Of a stretch of DNA of 64,000 bases, positions 51,377-59,583 are shown piece by piece. How positions within the stretch are numbered: the first letter of the stretch is position 1; every line of letters begins with the position of its first letter. Source of the DNA: Nostoc sp. KVJ3 (GTDB lineage: Bacteria; Cyanobacteriota; Cyanobacteriia; Cyanobacteriales; Nostocaceae); contig NZ_WWFG01000006.1 of NCBI RefSeq assembly GCF_026127265.1, forward strand, positions 62,001-126,000. The letters run 5' to 3'. A program made the translations under genes and the position numbers. The notes beneath the pieces were generated by a model. It had not been told where the DNA came from. It did no database searches and saw only the letters and a program-made list of their open reading frames with translations.

Positions 51377-51472
51377 TTACAGTTCTGCATTCGCATCTGT
51401 AGCAGGTAGGAGAATATTTTCTTGACAGTCACTTACTTGAAGTAAGAGGTTACTTGCTGCACTCTGTGTCAT
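51377..51472 (-). pseudogene. Truncated copy of the neighbouring gene's N terminus
   Basis: 31 codons: SNLLLQVSDCQENILLPATD and ANAEL, then a stop. This parallels VQEAQSDDPTEKILLAPTDP and NAEV of the protein encoded at 50852-51271. It is probably a decayed tandem duplicate, although a leader peptide cannot be excluded. Confidence 0.4.
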
Positions 51473-51557
51473 GATTATTATTTCTAAAGCAGCGATTGAG
51501 CTTTGGAGGCGATTGCACTTGCTTGGGGCAGCAATCGCCTTTTCTACCTTCAGCAAC

Positions 51558-52061
51558 TTACGCTGCTACTGCTGCTCGGACTCCCAACTGCCCAATCACA
51601 TCTTTGGCACTGCCAGCAACCCGATTTACCCCGTACTGTCTTGGTCGAGCGTACCACCCTTGTTGATTGCACCCGACGAAGCCAACCAAATGCCCGTCTC
51701 GGTAGAGTTTGGTGCTGAACGAGAGCCAATCTATCTCCCCGTGGTACAGACCGAAAACAGTGCAAGCTTTTTCTAATTCATCGCTCAATCGTTCGTTCCG
51801 TTCTCTCGGTGTTTCTGGCAAGGTCGCTTTTACTTCTGCAACTCTTGTAGCGAACCAGTCTCGATCAAATGGTAGTCGTCCGCCTTCCACGAACTGAATC
51901 CATACTGTGATTCCGCCTTCAATCCAGATCGTGCGAACGGATTCGGGTTCGACCTCGATAATCTCACCAATAATGCGGCGATCTCTGCTGGTGAGAAAAT
52001 CTTGGGTTGGGGCTACAGCTTCGGCTTGGGATTCGAGGTGGCTGTATAGTTCTGCTTGGGC
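51558..52061 (-). CDS. Unknown protein, 5' end removed at the IS630 copy 2
   Basis: The reverse frame is open from the IS edge to 51558, 167 residues. It starts LAQAELYSHLESQAEAVAPT and includes IIGEIIEVEPESVRTIWIEG, WYARPRQYGVNRVAGSAKDV. The first internal start is a GTG at 51890 (110 residues). The real N terminus is missing: past the IS, the matching frame contains a stop and no plausible coding. No family is recognised. Confidence 0.6.
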   Translation of the reverse strand, partial: AQAELYSHLESQAEAVAPTQDFLTSRDRRIIGEIIEVEPESVRTIWIEGGITVWIQFVEGGRLPFDRDWFATRVAEVKATLPETPRERNERLSDELEKACTVFGLYHGEIDWLSFSTKLYRDGHLVGFVGCNQQGWYARPRQYGVNRVAGSAKDVIGQLGVRAAVAA

Positions 52062-52181
52062 TAGTAGTCTGCCAAGCCAACTTTGCTAGGTTAGATTCGG
52101 ATATAAACGCTGCATTTTTCGGCGAGCATCTTTGGTTTGGAAACCCCAATATACGCTGGCTTTTTGCTGATTACGTTTTTT

Positions 52182-52760
52182 CTACCAAGCGGCAATTTCA
52201 GAAGTTAATGTTTCTGCATTAGGAATACGCCGTTCTAAACATTGGCGAGATAAAACAGATAATTCAATTTCTACTTGATTCAGCCAAGAAGCGTGTTTAG
52301 GAGTATAGTGAAACTCTAATTTTTGAATAATTCGACGTGCTTCTTCTGGTGGAAAAACTTCGTATAATGCACTGGGGGTATGAATATTCAGATTATCAAC
52401 TACCAAACGAATAATATCAGCTTCTTGGTAGCAAACATCTACTAAATTTTTCATCTGTTTAGCAAAATCGGCTTTAGTTCGACGTTCTGTAACTTCGATA
52501 TGCCGCCAGCCCGCCAAGGGTTGAAAACATGCAAATAAATTTACTGTCCCGTTACGTTTATACTCGAAATCATAACGTTCAGGTTGCTCCGGCTCTGGTG
52601 GCAAAGGCTGTCTAACTTCTTCTACTAATTGATATGGACGCTCATCAAAGCAGACTACAGGGCGTTTAGGATCATAAGGCTCATTGTACAAATCCAGTAC
52701 ATCTTCCATTCGGAAAACATATTCCGCATTTACTTCAGGGATACACCATTGTTCTTTCAA
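52182..52760 (-). CDS. IS630 transposase, catalytic part (orfB), copy 2, truncated
   Basis: 192 residues with the same DDE triad as copy 1 (FDERPYQL, VDNLNIHT, NQVEIEL). The frame ends at TAG 52182-52184 after SEIAAW, and the missing 32 residues (KQRNQQKASVYWGF...) can still be read in frame beyond it. It is probably inactive or weakened, but might be helped by copy 1. Confidence 0.88.
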   Translation of the reverse strand: MKEQWCIPEVNAEYVFRMEDVLDLYNEPYDPKRPVVCFDERPYQLVEEVRQPLPPEPEQPERYDFEYKRNGTVNLFACFQPLAGWRHIEVTERRTKADFAKQMKNLVDVCYQEADIIRLVVDNLNIHTPSALYEVFPPEEARRIIQKLEFHYTPKHASWLNQVEIELSVLSRQCLERRIPNAETLTSEIAAW

Positions 52761-53197
52761 CCAAGGTTTAATTTCATTTTTTTTAAAGTCTGACGTACTG
52801 TTTCATCTGAGATTGAATCTATGATCCCAACGTTCACTAAATGAGCTGCTAATAATTGCATTGTCCAACGCACTCTCCCTTCTGGCGGATTAGAACAAGC
52901 CGTTGCAATCAAAAATGCTTCTTGCTTTTCATCTAATTTTTGAGGTTTTGGTGGATGTGGTTCATCCTTTAACGCAAAATCTAATCCACCAATGACAAAT
53001 TTTTCTCGTATCCGTTGTACTGTTGCAACATGAACTCTAACTCTATCAGCGATCGCTGAGTCTGTTTCATCTTCAGCAGCCATCAAAAGAATATTTGCAC
53101 GGGTTATAGTTCTTGCCTTGTGCTTACCTTTCTTTATTATTGATTGCAGTTGAGAAACTTCATCTTCACTCAAGTCAACGATGTACTTCTTTGCCAT
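52757..53197 (-). CDS. IS630 transposase, DNA-binding part (orfA), copy 2
   Basis: 146 residues, nearly the same as copy 1 (VATVQRIREKFVIGGLDFAL, then KKMKLNLG at the end) with the A8 slippery run retained in front of the orfB overlap. Confidence 0.87.
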   Translation of the reverse strand: MAKKYIVDLSEDEVSQLQSIIKKGKHKARTITRANILLMAAEDETDSAIADRVRVHVATVQRIREKFVIGGLDFALKDEPHPPKPQKLDEKQEAFLIATACSNPPEGRVRWTMQLLAAHLVNVGIIDSISDETVRQTLKKMKLNLG

Positions 53198-53273
53198 ATT
53201 ATTCCCTGTTTTTGGCTAGTTTACCAATTACAGGTATTACTTAGCAAATTTTGCTTGGCAGACTACTAGCTGG

Positions 53274-54164
53274 ATGGTGAAGAATTTGCATGGTAGCCGG
53301 ATGAAGGAATTTTGGGAGAAAGCCAATTCTGAAAAACAAGAACCAAATTCTCAAAAACAAGAATCAAATACTGAAAATACAGAAATGAATGCTGGCTCTG
53401 AAGAAATGGGTGCTTTGTATGAAGCGTCTATTTCAGGTCAAAATCAGTCAGAGCAAGGGTTCTGTAAACCCTCACGAACTACTCAGGAACATCTCACCAA
53501 CTCATTTGATGAGTTGGTGAGATGTATCTCTGACACGCTTAGACGAAATCCGCATGAGGAGGAGACGGCTCACGCGCCCTTGGGGGGCGCGTCGCCTCAG
53601 TCTGTTCAAGGCGTGTCAGAGAATGAGGAAGACTCGCCTACGGCGAATGACTGTACATCGCTGGCGCTTGTGGATGATGCACAGAATAATCCCGCTTTGT
53701 TGTTGGCTGAAAACCACGATTGTGGTGATGAACCGAAAGACTGTCATGAAGGTACTTGTTCCACCGCTTCCGTCGCTCAAAATGAATTTCGTTTAAATTC
53801 AGCGATCGCTAATCAAACTCAGGGGCAAGTAGAACAAAGTAATCCCGCTTCGTTGATGGCTGAAAACTCGGTTTCGGGTGTAGGAGTCAAAGCAGTTTAT
53901 GAGGGTGAAAGTTCCGTCGCACTTGTGCTAAATCCTGAAAAATGGTCGCATGAGGCGATTCTTGCAAGGGCGAATGTACGACCAGCACGTATGCAGAAAC
54001 TCAAAGTTGCGGCGAATTCGGGGCAGAATCCGGGTTTTGACTTTTTGCAAGAGTGCTGGAATGATGATCCGGCGCTGGGAATAGTGATCAAGAAGCTGCT
54101 GGCGAAGTTTCCGCACTGGGGGATTGTTTGTGCCGATGGGGTGCTGGTAAAGTGTAGTGAGTAG
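53274..54164 (+). CDS. Unknown low-complexity protein, probably 5'-truncated, with palindromes in its coding sequence
   Basis: 296 residues starting 6 bases after the IS630 copy 2 target TA. The first 60 residues are Glu/Asn/Gln-rich (SEKQEPNSQKQESNTENTEM); the middle is low-complexity; the C terminus is a compact module (EAILARANVRPARMQKLKVA, then FDFLQECWNDDPALGIVIKK and FPHWGIVCADGVLV). The same C-terminal module occurs as two decayed copies near 60.9 and 61.9 kb. Start at the IS edge suggests loss of a larger N-terminal region. Not recognised; a plasmid replication or maintenance protein tail is possible. Confidence 0.55.
   Translation: MVKNLHGSRMKEFWEKANSEKQEPNSQKQESNTENTEMNAGSEEMGALYEASISGQNQSEQGFCKPSRTTQEHLTNSFDELVRCISDTLRRNPHEEETAHAPLGGASPQSVQGVSENEEDSPTANDCTSLALVDDAQNNPALLLAENHDCGDEPKDCHEGTCSTASVAQNEFRLNSAIANQTQGQVEQSNPASLMAENSVSGVGVKAVYEGESSVALVLNPEKWSHEAILARANVRPARMQKLKVAANSGQNPGFDFLQECWNDDPALGIVIKKLLAKFPHWGIVCADGVLVKCSE
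53489..53617. repeat. Nested palindromes inside a coding sequence
   Basis: ACATCTCACCAACTCAT-TTG-ATGAGTTGGTGAGATGT (53489-53525) has perfect 17-bp arms. Just after it, GACACGC (53532-53538) and GCGTGTC (53611-53617) enclose a GC-rich hairpin CGCGCCC (53573-53579)/GGGCGCG (53585-53591). The frame stays open through all of it. Confidence 0.9.
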
Positions 54165-55086
54165 CAATATTTATGGGAACCAGGGGAAACGCACCTTACC
54201 TCACTATATGCAAAATATCACAGCCCCTGTTTTTGATAGTTTATGTAGTACTTTTCAACTACAAGCTGCTCGTACTTGGTCACTTGTCAAGAATAATCAC
54301 AATACATCGGTTCACCTTCGAGAAGATGGAATTACTGCACTCAATCTTCAAGAACTTTATCAATTCAACTCAAATCGTTTTCTAGTGTTTGATTTCACAA
54401 CAAAGAAGGAAAATGCGATTACTGGAGCCGATTGGGAATGGTGGTTTATCCAGCAAAATTCTTTTTTTGGTACTGTTGTTCAAGCAAAAGTTCTTTTGCG
54501 TAATCTGATTTACTCTATCAATCAATCTGATACTAATGGTTATCCCCAAATTCAACGTTTGCTCAACTACGCTATTCATTATCAGGTAACACCGCTCTAC
54601 TGTTTTTATAACTATTGGATTCCAGGCACACAAAGCCCGAACTGGTTTTGTCATAGCTTTGGTAATAGAAGCGAACTTTGGGGATGTACACTTGCCGATG
54701 CTTTGAATACGCTGTTACTGCATCAAAGGAAGCGACATTCCGTCAAAGATTTACTACCAATTTCAGTCCCGTGGCATTGCGTTGCTTGTTGTCCTGGAAT
54801 TTATTCAGATGAATTACAGGGCATAGCTACTCGTGCCTGTGGATTTGCACAAGCTTTACGACAGAGGTTATTTGAGGTTCCAGAAGAAAGAGATTTTCGT
54901 GAAAATATTTCAGACTTACCTAAAATAAATACTAAGCGACAACTTCCACCACGTATACGATCTTTAATTAGTGCTTTACAGAGTGGACATGGAATTACTC
55001 GTGAACTTATAAATGATTTGTGGAGTGAGACACCACCAGATTATGTAGTTCTTCAAGGTGATATTACAACTGTTTTAGAACAGTAG
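54157..55086 (+). CDS. DUF6615-like protein, putative PD-(D/E)XK nuclease
   Basis: 309 residues from a GTG overlapping the upstream stop; ATG 54208 (MQNITAPVFDSLCSTFQLQA) is a likely better start, giving 292. ENAITGADWEWWFIQQNSFF followed by GTVVQAKVL gives a D-x-E...Q-A-K pattern like the PD-(D/E)XK active site of restriction-type nucleases. The later part contains conserved Cys and His (PWHCVACCPGIYSDELQ). Such proteins are found in accessory regions; a defence role is inferred only. Confidence 0.65.
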   Translation: MSSNIYGNQGKRTLPHYMQNITAPVFDSLCSTFQLQAARTWSLVKNNHNTSVHLREDGITALNLQELYQFNSNRFLVFDFTTKKENAITGADWEWWFIQQNSFFGTVVQAKVLLRNLIYSINQSDTNGYPQIQRLLNYAIHYQVTPLYCFYNYWIPGTQSPNWFCHSFGNRSELWGCTLADALNTLLLHQRKRHSVKDLLPISVPWHCVACCPGIYSDELQGIATRACGFAQALRQRLFEVPEERDFRENISDLPKINTKRQLPPRIRSLISALQSGHGITRELINDLWSETPPDYVVLQGDITTVLEQ

Positions 55087-55315
55087 CCTCAATTTTTGAA
55101 TGCTTATATAGCCTGGACAGATAGATGAGTTTACCTTGGGACAAGCAAAGGGTGACGGAGAGTACTGAGGTGCATGAGGTAGCAGCTAAATTTATTCAGG
55201 CGAATTGCTATCAGCCATCAGTACCAGGTATCAGACTTATGAAATGCTGATTGTTGCGCGGAAAATGAGGCTGTGATAATTGTTTATAAATAAAAAAAGC
55301 CTTATATGTTACAGT

Positions 55316-57937
55316 TCAGAAGATGCAACGTGAGAGAAAAAGAATCGATACACCCACAAAGTAATCGGTATCTCCCTCTGGAAAATACAACAGCAACTCA
55401 TACCTTGGTCGGCTTCCACTACGTGTACCATAGTAAGGGTTATCTTTTTTACTATTGAAAATTTTATCATCCTCTAAAAACCTTCGTCTAAGTCCTGCCA
55501 AATTATTGTCCCTAGCTTTTTTGTCAGCAATGTACCATCCAACTGCTGTGGCAAACCGAAGATAATTTTCATAATCTTTCTTAGTCCAAATCTCAAGCTG
55601 TTCGATACCTAGCCTATTCCCAATGTGTTTCCATATTTCTTTTTGTACACTAAAGCCAAAACGTTTATTTGAGTTTTTGACCCAAAGCTGGTCTATTCTT
55701 TGCAGGTCTGGACAAGAAAAACTATTAATATAGTTGATATTTAAAAACTTTTCTTTTTGTCTTTGAGCAATATTGAGCAGAAGTCTGGATGTTTGCTTAT
55801 CAGCGTCTTTCCATTTTTTTGATTTCAAAAAATATTCAAGTTGGGCATATAAATGTTTGGTAAGAGATGCTTTAACCTGTTTTTTAAATTGTGATTCTGC
55901 GCTATTTTGGGATAGTAGCTTAATTAAATCTCGATGAACTAGTTCAATATTTTCGCCTGTGATTAACTGATTATTTTTAGTAAAATCAGTCTCATGTGGA
56001 TACTTCTTTAAAAGATTAAATGCTGTGTGGTAAGAATCTATGGCTTTTTGAGTTTGTTTTTCCTGAGCTAATAAGCTACCTTGATATCCATTAAATAGTA
56101 CTTGGATTTGTAACCCTTGGCTAGAATTCTTAGTCTGCTCATTAGTTTTCGACAAAAAACTCTGACTTTGGTTAATTTCTTGGTCGGCTTCTGTCAGCTT
56201 TTTAAGCTGTTGATCTGCTTGCGAAATAGCAGCAAATACTAATGCTTCTTTAAGTTCATGATTATCAATATTAAAAGATAAGGCAGATAGCCTTAAAGCT
56301 TCATTGGAATCAAAGGGAATTTCTTCAGAGCTAGATTTGCTTTTTGTTTCTAATTCACCAGCTAGTTTATTTAATTTCTGAACAGCCTCAATTTCTTCTT
56401 TAGTTTCATTGAGTTGCTTTTTAGCGTTATTAACCTGATTTGTTAATAATATTCCTACACCTAACGCTCCTAGAACTGTTACGGCAAAAATCACAATTCC
56501 AGTACGAATTCGTCGTTGAGATTTTTGATTAGCCTCACTGAGTAATTGATTTCTTTGCTCTGCTGCCTCCCTGTCCTTTTTATTCGCCTCACTGAGCAAT
56601 TGGTTTCTCGCCTCTAGTGCCTCCTTGTCCTTCCTTTCTCGTTCCAAAGCAGCCTCTTGTTCCTTAACAGCAATCTCCTGCTGAATTTCCTTTTCTTTAC
56701 TAGCTGCTAAAAACTGTTTATCCTGATAACTTAAGTTTTTCTCTATTGCCCATTCTTCAGCTTCTTCTAATGCCTTCCCTCGGAGCAACCGTGATTCATC
56801 AGTTCCTCCAGAAACTACCCAAAAGCGAAAGTTTTCAGAATAAGGACGTAGATTATCTAATTGAGTTTCAATCCAACTGTAGTTAAATATTTCTTGATAA
56901 ATTTGGTTATAGATTCTCAGCTTCCCTTGCTGTCTAACAACTAAACCTGAAAGCTGTAGCTCACTTTGTTCTAAAGTATCATCTGCTGTTACCTCGGATT
57001 GTTCTTCAGCCAGTCGGACTTGTTGGTACAGTTCTAGTAAATACCCTGCCCGTTGTTCATCGCGTAAAATTCTGGCTTGAATAGTTCGTAGATGCTCAGG
57101 CTCATCAAGTGATTCCCAATTTTCAATAATCCGTAACCTAACAACTTGCTCTACTGAACGAGGGTTATCTTGCTCAGATTCTTCAACCATGAATTGACAC
57201 AGTTTTTGAGTCAAAAATGGTTGTCCTCCCGTCCACTGCAAGATTTCTTGCATTACTGCTTGGGGATTATTAAACTTCCCATGCAAACCCTTTTCTAATG
57301 GTTTAGCCTCATGCAATTGGAAACCCTTGAGCGAGATAGCCTTACCAATATTAAACGGAGTACGCTGTTTATCTGCAATCAAATTACTCGGTGATGCTAC
57401 ACCTAATAAACAAAAAGTTAGGCGATTATATTCAGGGTTATCAACACGCTTGTTATAACAAGCGCGAATCAATGCAAAAAAGTCATCTGTGGGAAAATTC
57501 AGACTGAGTACGCTATCAATTTCATCAAGAAAGATAACGATGTTTTCTCGAACTTCAACAAGTAATACTTCTTCCAAAAACTTGCGAAATCTTGTGACTA
57601 GCGAATTTAACTGATTCGCCTCCCACCAATCACCAAAATCTAAATCTAATCCAAAACTGTCAATGAGCGTGTCAATTAAGTCTGCATACCATTGTTCGGG
57701 AGGGACATTCTGAATACCTCCAGCAGAAAGGTCAACGGCTGCACACTGTATGCCATCATCTCTCAATCGCTGCATGGTTCGCACACGCAAGCTGGACTTT
57801 CCACTTTGGCGCGAATTTAGTACGTAACAAAACTTTCCCTCCTTCAGTCCTTCATATAACTGTGCATCAGCTTCTCGTATGACGTAGGTACTGGCATTTT
57901 CAGGTAGACTTCCAGAAAATATGTATTGTTCAACCAT
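55316..57937 (-). CDS. AAA-like ATPase with coiled coil, membrane segment and C-terminal GUN4 domain
   Basis: 873 residues. Residues 1-370: AAA_35-type ATPase (Walker A LNSRQSGKSSLR at 40-51, Walker B IVIFLDEID at 133-141). About 405-475: coiled coil with two repeated units (RNQLLSEAN). 479-498: membrane segment. 540-680: helical, TPR-like. About 695-805: GUN4 (KWKDADKQTSRLLLNIAQR, FSCPDLQRIDQLW, RFGFSVQKEIW). GUN4 domains bind tetrapyrroles such as protoporphyrin and Mg-protoporphyrin, so the protein could sense such a ligand or light. The start lies 7 bases after the stop of the second AAA gene. Confidence 0.88.
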   Translation of the reverse strand: MVEQYIFSGSLPENASTYVIREADAQLYEGLKEGKFCYVLNSRQSGKSSLRVRTMQRLRDDGIQCAAVDLSAGGIQNVPPEQWYADLIDTLIDSFGLDLDFGDWWEANQLNSLVTRFRKFLEEVLLVEVRENIVIFLDEIDSVLSLNFPTDDFFALIRACYNKRVDNPEYNRLTFCLLGVASPSNLIADKQRTPFNIGKAISLKGFQLHEAKPLEKGLHGKFNNPQAVMQEILQWTGGQPFLTQKLCQFMVEESEQDNPRSVEQVVRLRIIENWESLDEPEHLRTIQARILRDEQRAGYLLELYQQVRLAEEQSEVTADDTLEQSELQLSGLVVRQQGKLRIYNQIYQEIFNYSWIETQLDNLRPYSENFRFWVVSGGTDESRLLRGKALEEAEEWAIEKNLSYQDKQFLAASKEKEIQQEIAVKEQEAALERERKDKEALEARNQLLSEANKKDREAAEQRNQLLSEANQKSQRRIRTGIVIFAVTVLGALGVGILLTNQVNNAKKQLNETKEEIEAVQKLNKLAGELETKSKSSSEEIPFDSNEALRLSALSFNIDNHELKEALVFAAISQADQQLKKLTEADQEINQSQSFLSKTNEQTKNSSQGLQIQVLFNGYQGSLLAQEKQTQKAIDSYHTAFNLLKKYPHETDFTKNNQLITGENIELVHRDLIKLLSQNSAESQFKKQVKASLTKHLYAQLEYFLKSKKWKDADKQTSRLLLNIAQRQKEKFLNINYINSFSCPDLQRIDQLWVKNSNKRFGFSVQKEIWKHIGNRLGIEQLEIWTKKDYENYLRFATAVGWYIADKKARDNNLAGLRRRFLEDDKIFNSKKDNPYYGTRSGSRPRYELLLYFPEGDTDYFVGVSILFLSRCIF

Positions 57938-57944
57938 GATTTAC

Positions 57945-59342
57945 CTACTCCAAACGAGTTGAGAAATACTGACGATACAAATCACAACCAGGAACGCAAT
58001 CATTACTAACAAGTTTTACTAACCCCAAGCTATGCAATTTAAACGCAACTTCAGTCTCTAATCTCACAGGTGCATTCGTGATCACTACTTTTTTATACCC
58101 TATCTTAAGCTGGGGATTATGTTGTAAATGCCACAGTTGTTGCCGCAAGTGGTCGCTGAAGATTCCTTGCTCTGTTGGTGCAAGTCTTAACAATTCTTCT
58201 AAGGTCACTTGCTGGCTTTTGAGATGGGCAATCGCAGATTGTACCAAATAAGGATGTCCCCCTAGCAACTCCATCAACCCGCTTAAGTCCTGTTCTCCCA
58301 GGCTTAACGCATTCTGTTTGGCGAGGGTTGTTACTTGTTGCAGATTAAATTCGGGTAAGTCAATCGCCAATCCCACATTAAACGGGGAATGATTACTGTC
58401 TAAGGAAGGGTAAGATTCAGTTGAATGAACTACTACTAACCGCAGTTTTTTCCAAATATTACCAATCTTGTCTCCCTGTTTAGCAGCTTCATACCACCCA
58501 CGCAGTAACAAGCAGAATTGGGGGAAAATATCTGGATAATCAAACAGTCTCTCAAAGTTATCTATAGCTAAAATTAGGGGAGTATCAGTAACCGATAATA
58601 AATATTTTTGAAAATAACGAGTACAGTTTTTATTCAGCCCAAAAACTTCTTGCCAGTGTTTATCTAATTGCGGTTCTAGCTCCAGGCTGTCAGCAACATC
58701 AATACACAACCATTGTAGAAACGTTTTTAAGTTAGCCAAAATATCAATATCAGCCAGTTGTAAATCTAATTTTGCGGTTTGATAACCTTGGTGTCTTGCA
58801 TAGTCTAGGGTTTTCTCCAGCAGTAATGTTTTACCCATTCTCTGCGGGGCTTTGAGACGAATCAATGCCCCTGGTTGCACAATTGCTTTATAGCATTTGT
58901 CCTCAATTGGTGGTCGTTCAATATATATACTTGTGTCTACCCCTAGTCCAGAGTTCTCAGCCACTTGCAACTGTTGTTCAATTTCATCCAACTTGTCACC
59001 AAGCTCTTTCAGGGTGCGTTCCTCTGCCTGAAGCTGGTGTTCGTATTGAAACTTGCGGGATACATCAGTTTCAATAACCAACGCTGTTCGTAGATTTGCA
59101 ACTTTCTGGCTTTGAAGGGTGTAAGCTTTTTCGAGTGAATCTCTTTCAGAGAGCGATCGCTGCCGTTGATTCTGTGATTGGACTGAATTACCTGATACCG
59201 CCGTCTGCTGCCCAAGGTGAATGTTGTTATCACCGCTAATTCGCCCAGTGTTTACTGTGCCACCGTTAATCAACCCACCGCCAAACTGGTCATTGCGTAA
59301 GTCACTACTGGAGACTTGCTTTGGGTCTTCTGAATCGGGCAT
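57945..59342 (-). CDS. AAA_35-type ATPase with Gly/Asn-rich N terminus and coiled coil
   Basis: 465 residues. N-terminal QFGGGLINGGTVNTGRISGD NNI segment (Gly/Asn-rich, as found before effector-associated modules in cyanobacterial signalling ATPases), coiled coil at about 85-150, then the ATPase: LIRLKAPQRMGKTLLLEKTL (Walker A, QRMGKT), PLILAIDNFERLF (Walker B with Asp-Asn) and RLVVVHSTESYPS. C-terminal winged-helix-like part. It is first in a two-gene operon with the AAA-GUN4 protein, and probably works with it as a STAND-like switch (inference). Confidence 0.85.
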   Translation of the reverse strand: MPDSEDPKQVSSSDLRNDQFGGGLINGGTVNTGRISGDNNIHLGQQTAVSGNSVQSQNQRQRSLSERDSLEKAYTLQSQKVANLRTALVIETDVSRKFQYEHQLQAEERTLKELGDKLDEIEQQLQVAENSGLGVDTSIYIERPPIEDKCYKAIVQPGALIRLKAPQRMGKTLLLEKTLDYARHQGYQTAKLDLQLADIDILANLKTFLQWLCIDVADSLELEPQLDKHWQEVFGLNKNCTRYFQKYLLSVTDTPLILAIDNFERLFDYPDIFPQFCLLLRGWYEAAKQGDKIGNIWKKLRLVVVHSTESYPSLDSNHSPFNVGLAIDLPEFNLQQVTTLAKQNALSLGEQDLSGLMELLGGHPYLVQSAIAHLKSQQVTLEELLRLAPTEQGIFSDHLRQQLWHLQHNPQLKIGYKKVVITNAPVRLETEVAFKLHSLGLVKLVSNDCVPGCDLYRQYFSTRLE

Positions 59343-59583
59343 GGGTTAGTTTTGGCAGTTTTAAGCAGGTCTGTTTTCAATGTTACCAGCTTTGTAAGTC
59401 AGCAATACTGCTATCTTTCTCTACAATTAATTTCTGAGCTTTTCGTTCTGGCAGAGCTTCTAGTTGATTATAAGTAGCAAAATACTCTGCACTCAGTTGG
59501 GATTTATCGGATGGCGTTGGCGATCGCAGGTCATCGCACTATCTTGAACCTCGAAGGGCTGAACATAAAGTTAGTACAATTAA
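59343..59583. promoter_or_regulatory. Divergent spacer between the AAA operon and the amine-oxidase gene
   Basis: 241 bases without a gene; one HIP1-type GCGATCGC-related site (GGCGATCGCAGG) near 59518. No clear operator is seen. Confidence 0.3.

Larger units (their letters stand above)
52064..53266 (-). mobile_element. IS630-family element, copy 2, 1203 bp
   Basis: Same length, ends and orientation as the copy at 31962, with TA at 52062-52063 and 53267-53268. The two copies differ by scattered substitutions, so they are not a very recent duplication. The transposase of this copy has an early stop. Unlike copy 1, joining its flanks does not restore a gene, which suggests a rearrangement at this copy. 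Confidence 0.95.

Noticed and set aside
51503..52222. Forward frames over the gene at 51558-52061
   Set aside because: The reverse frame gives a coherent protein; the forward ones are short, overlap each other and enter the IS.
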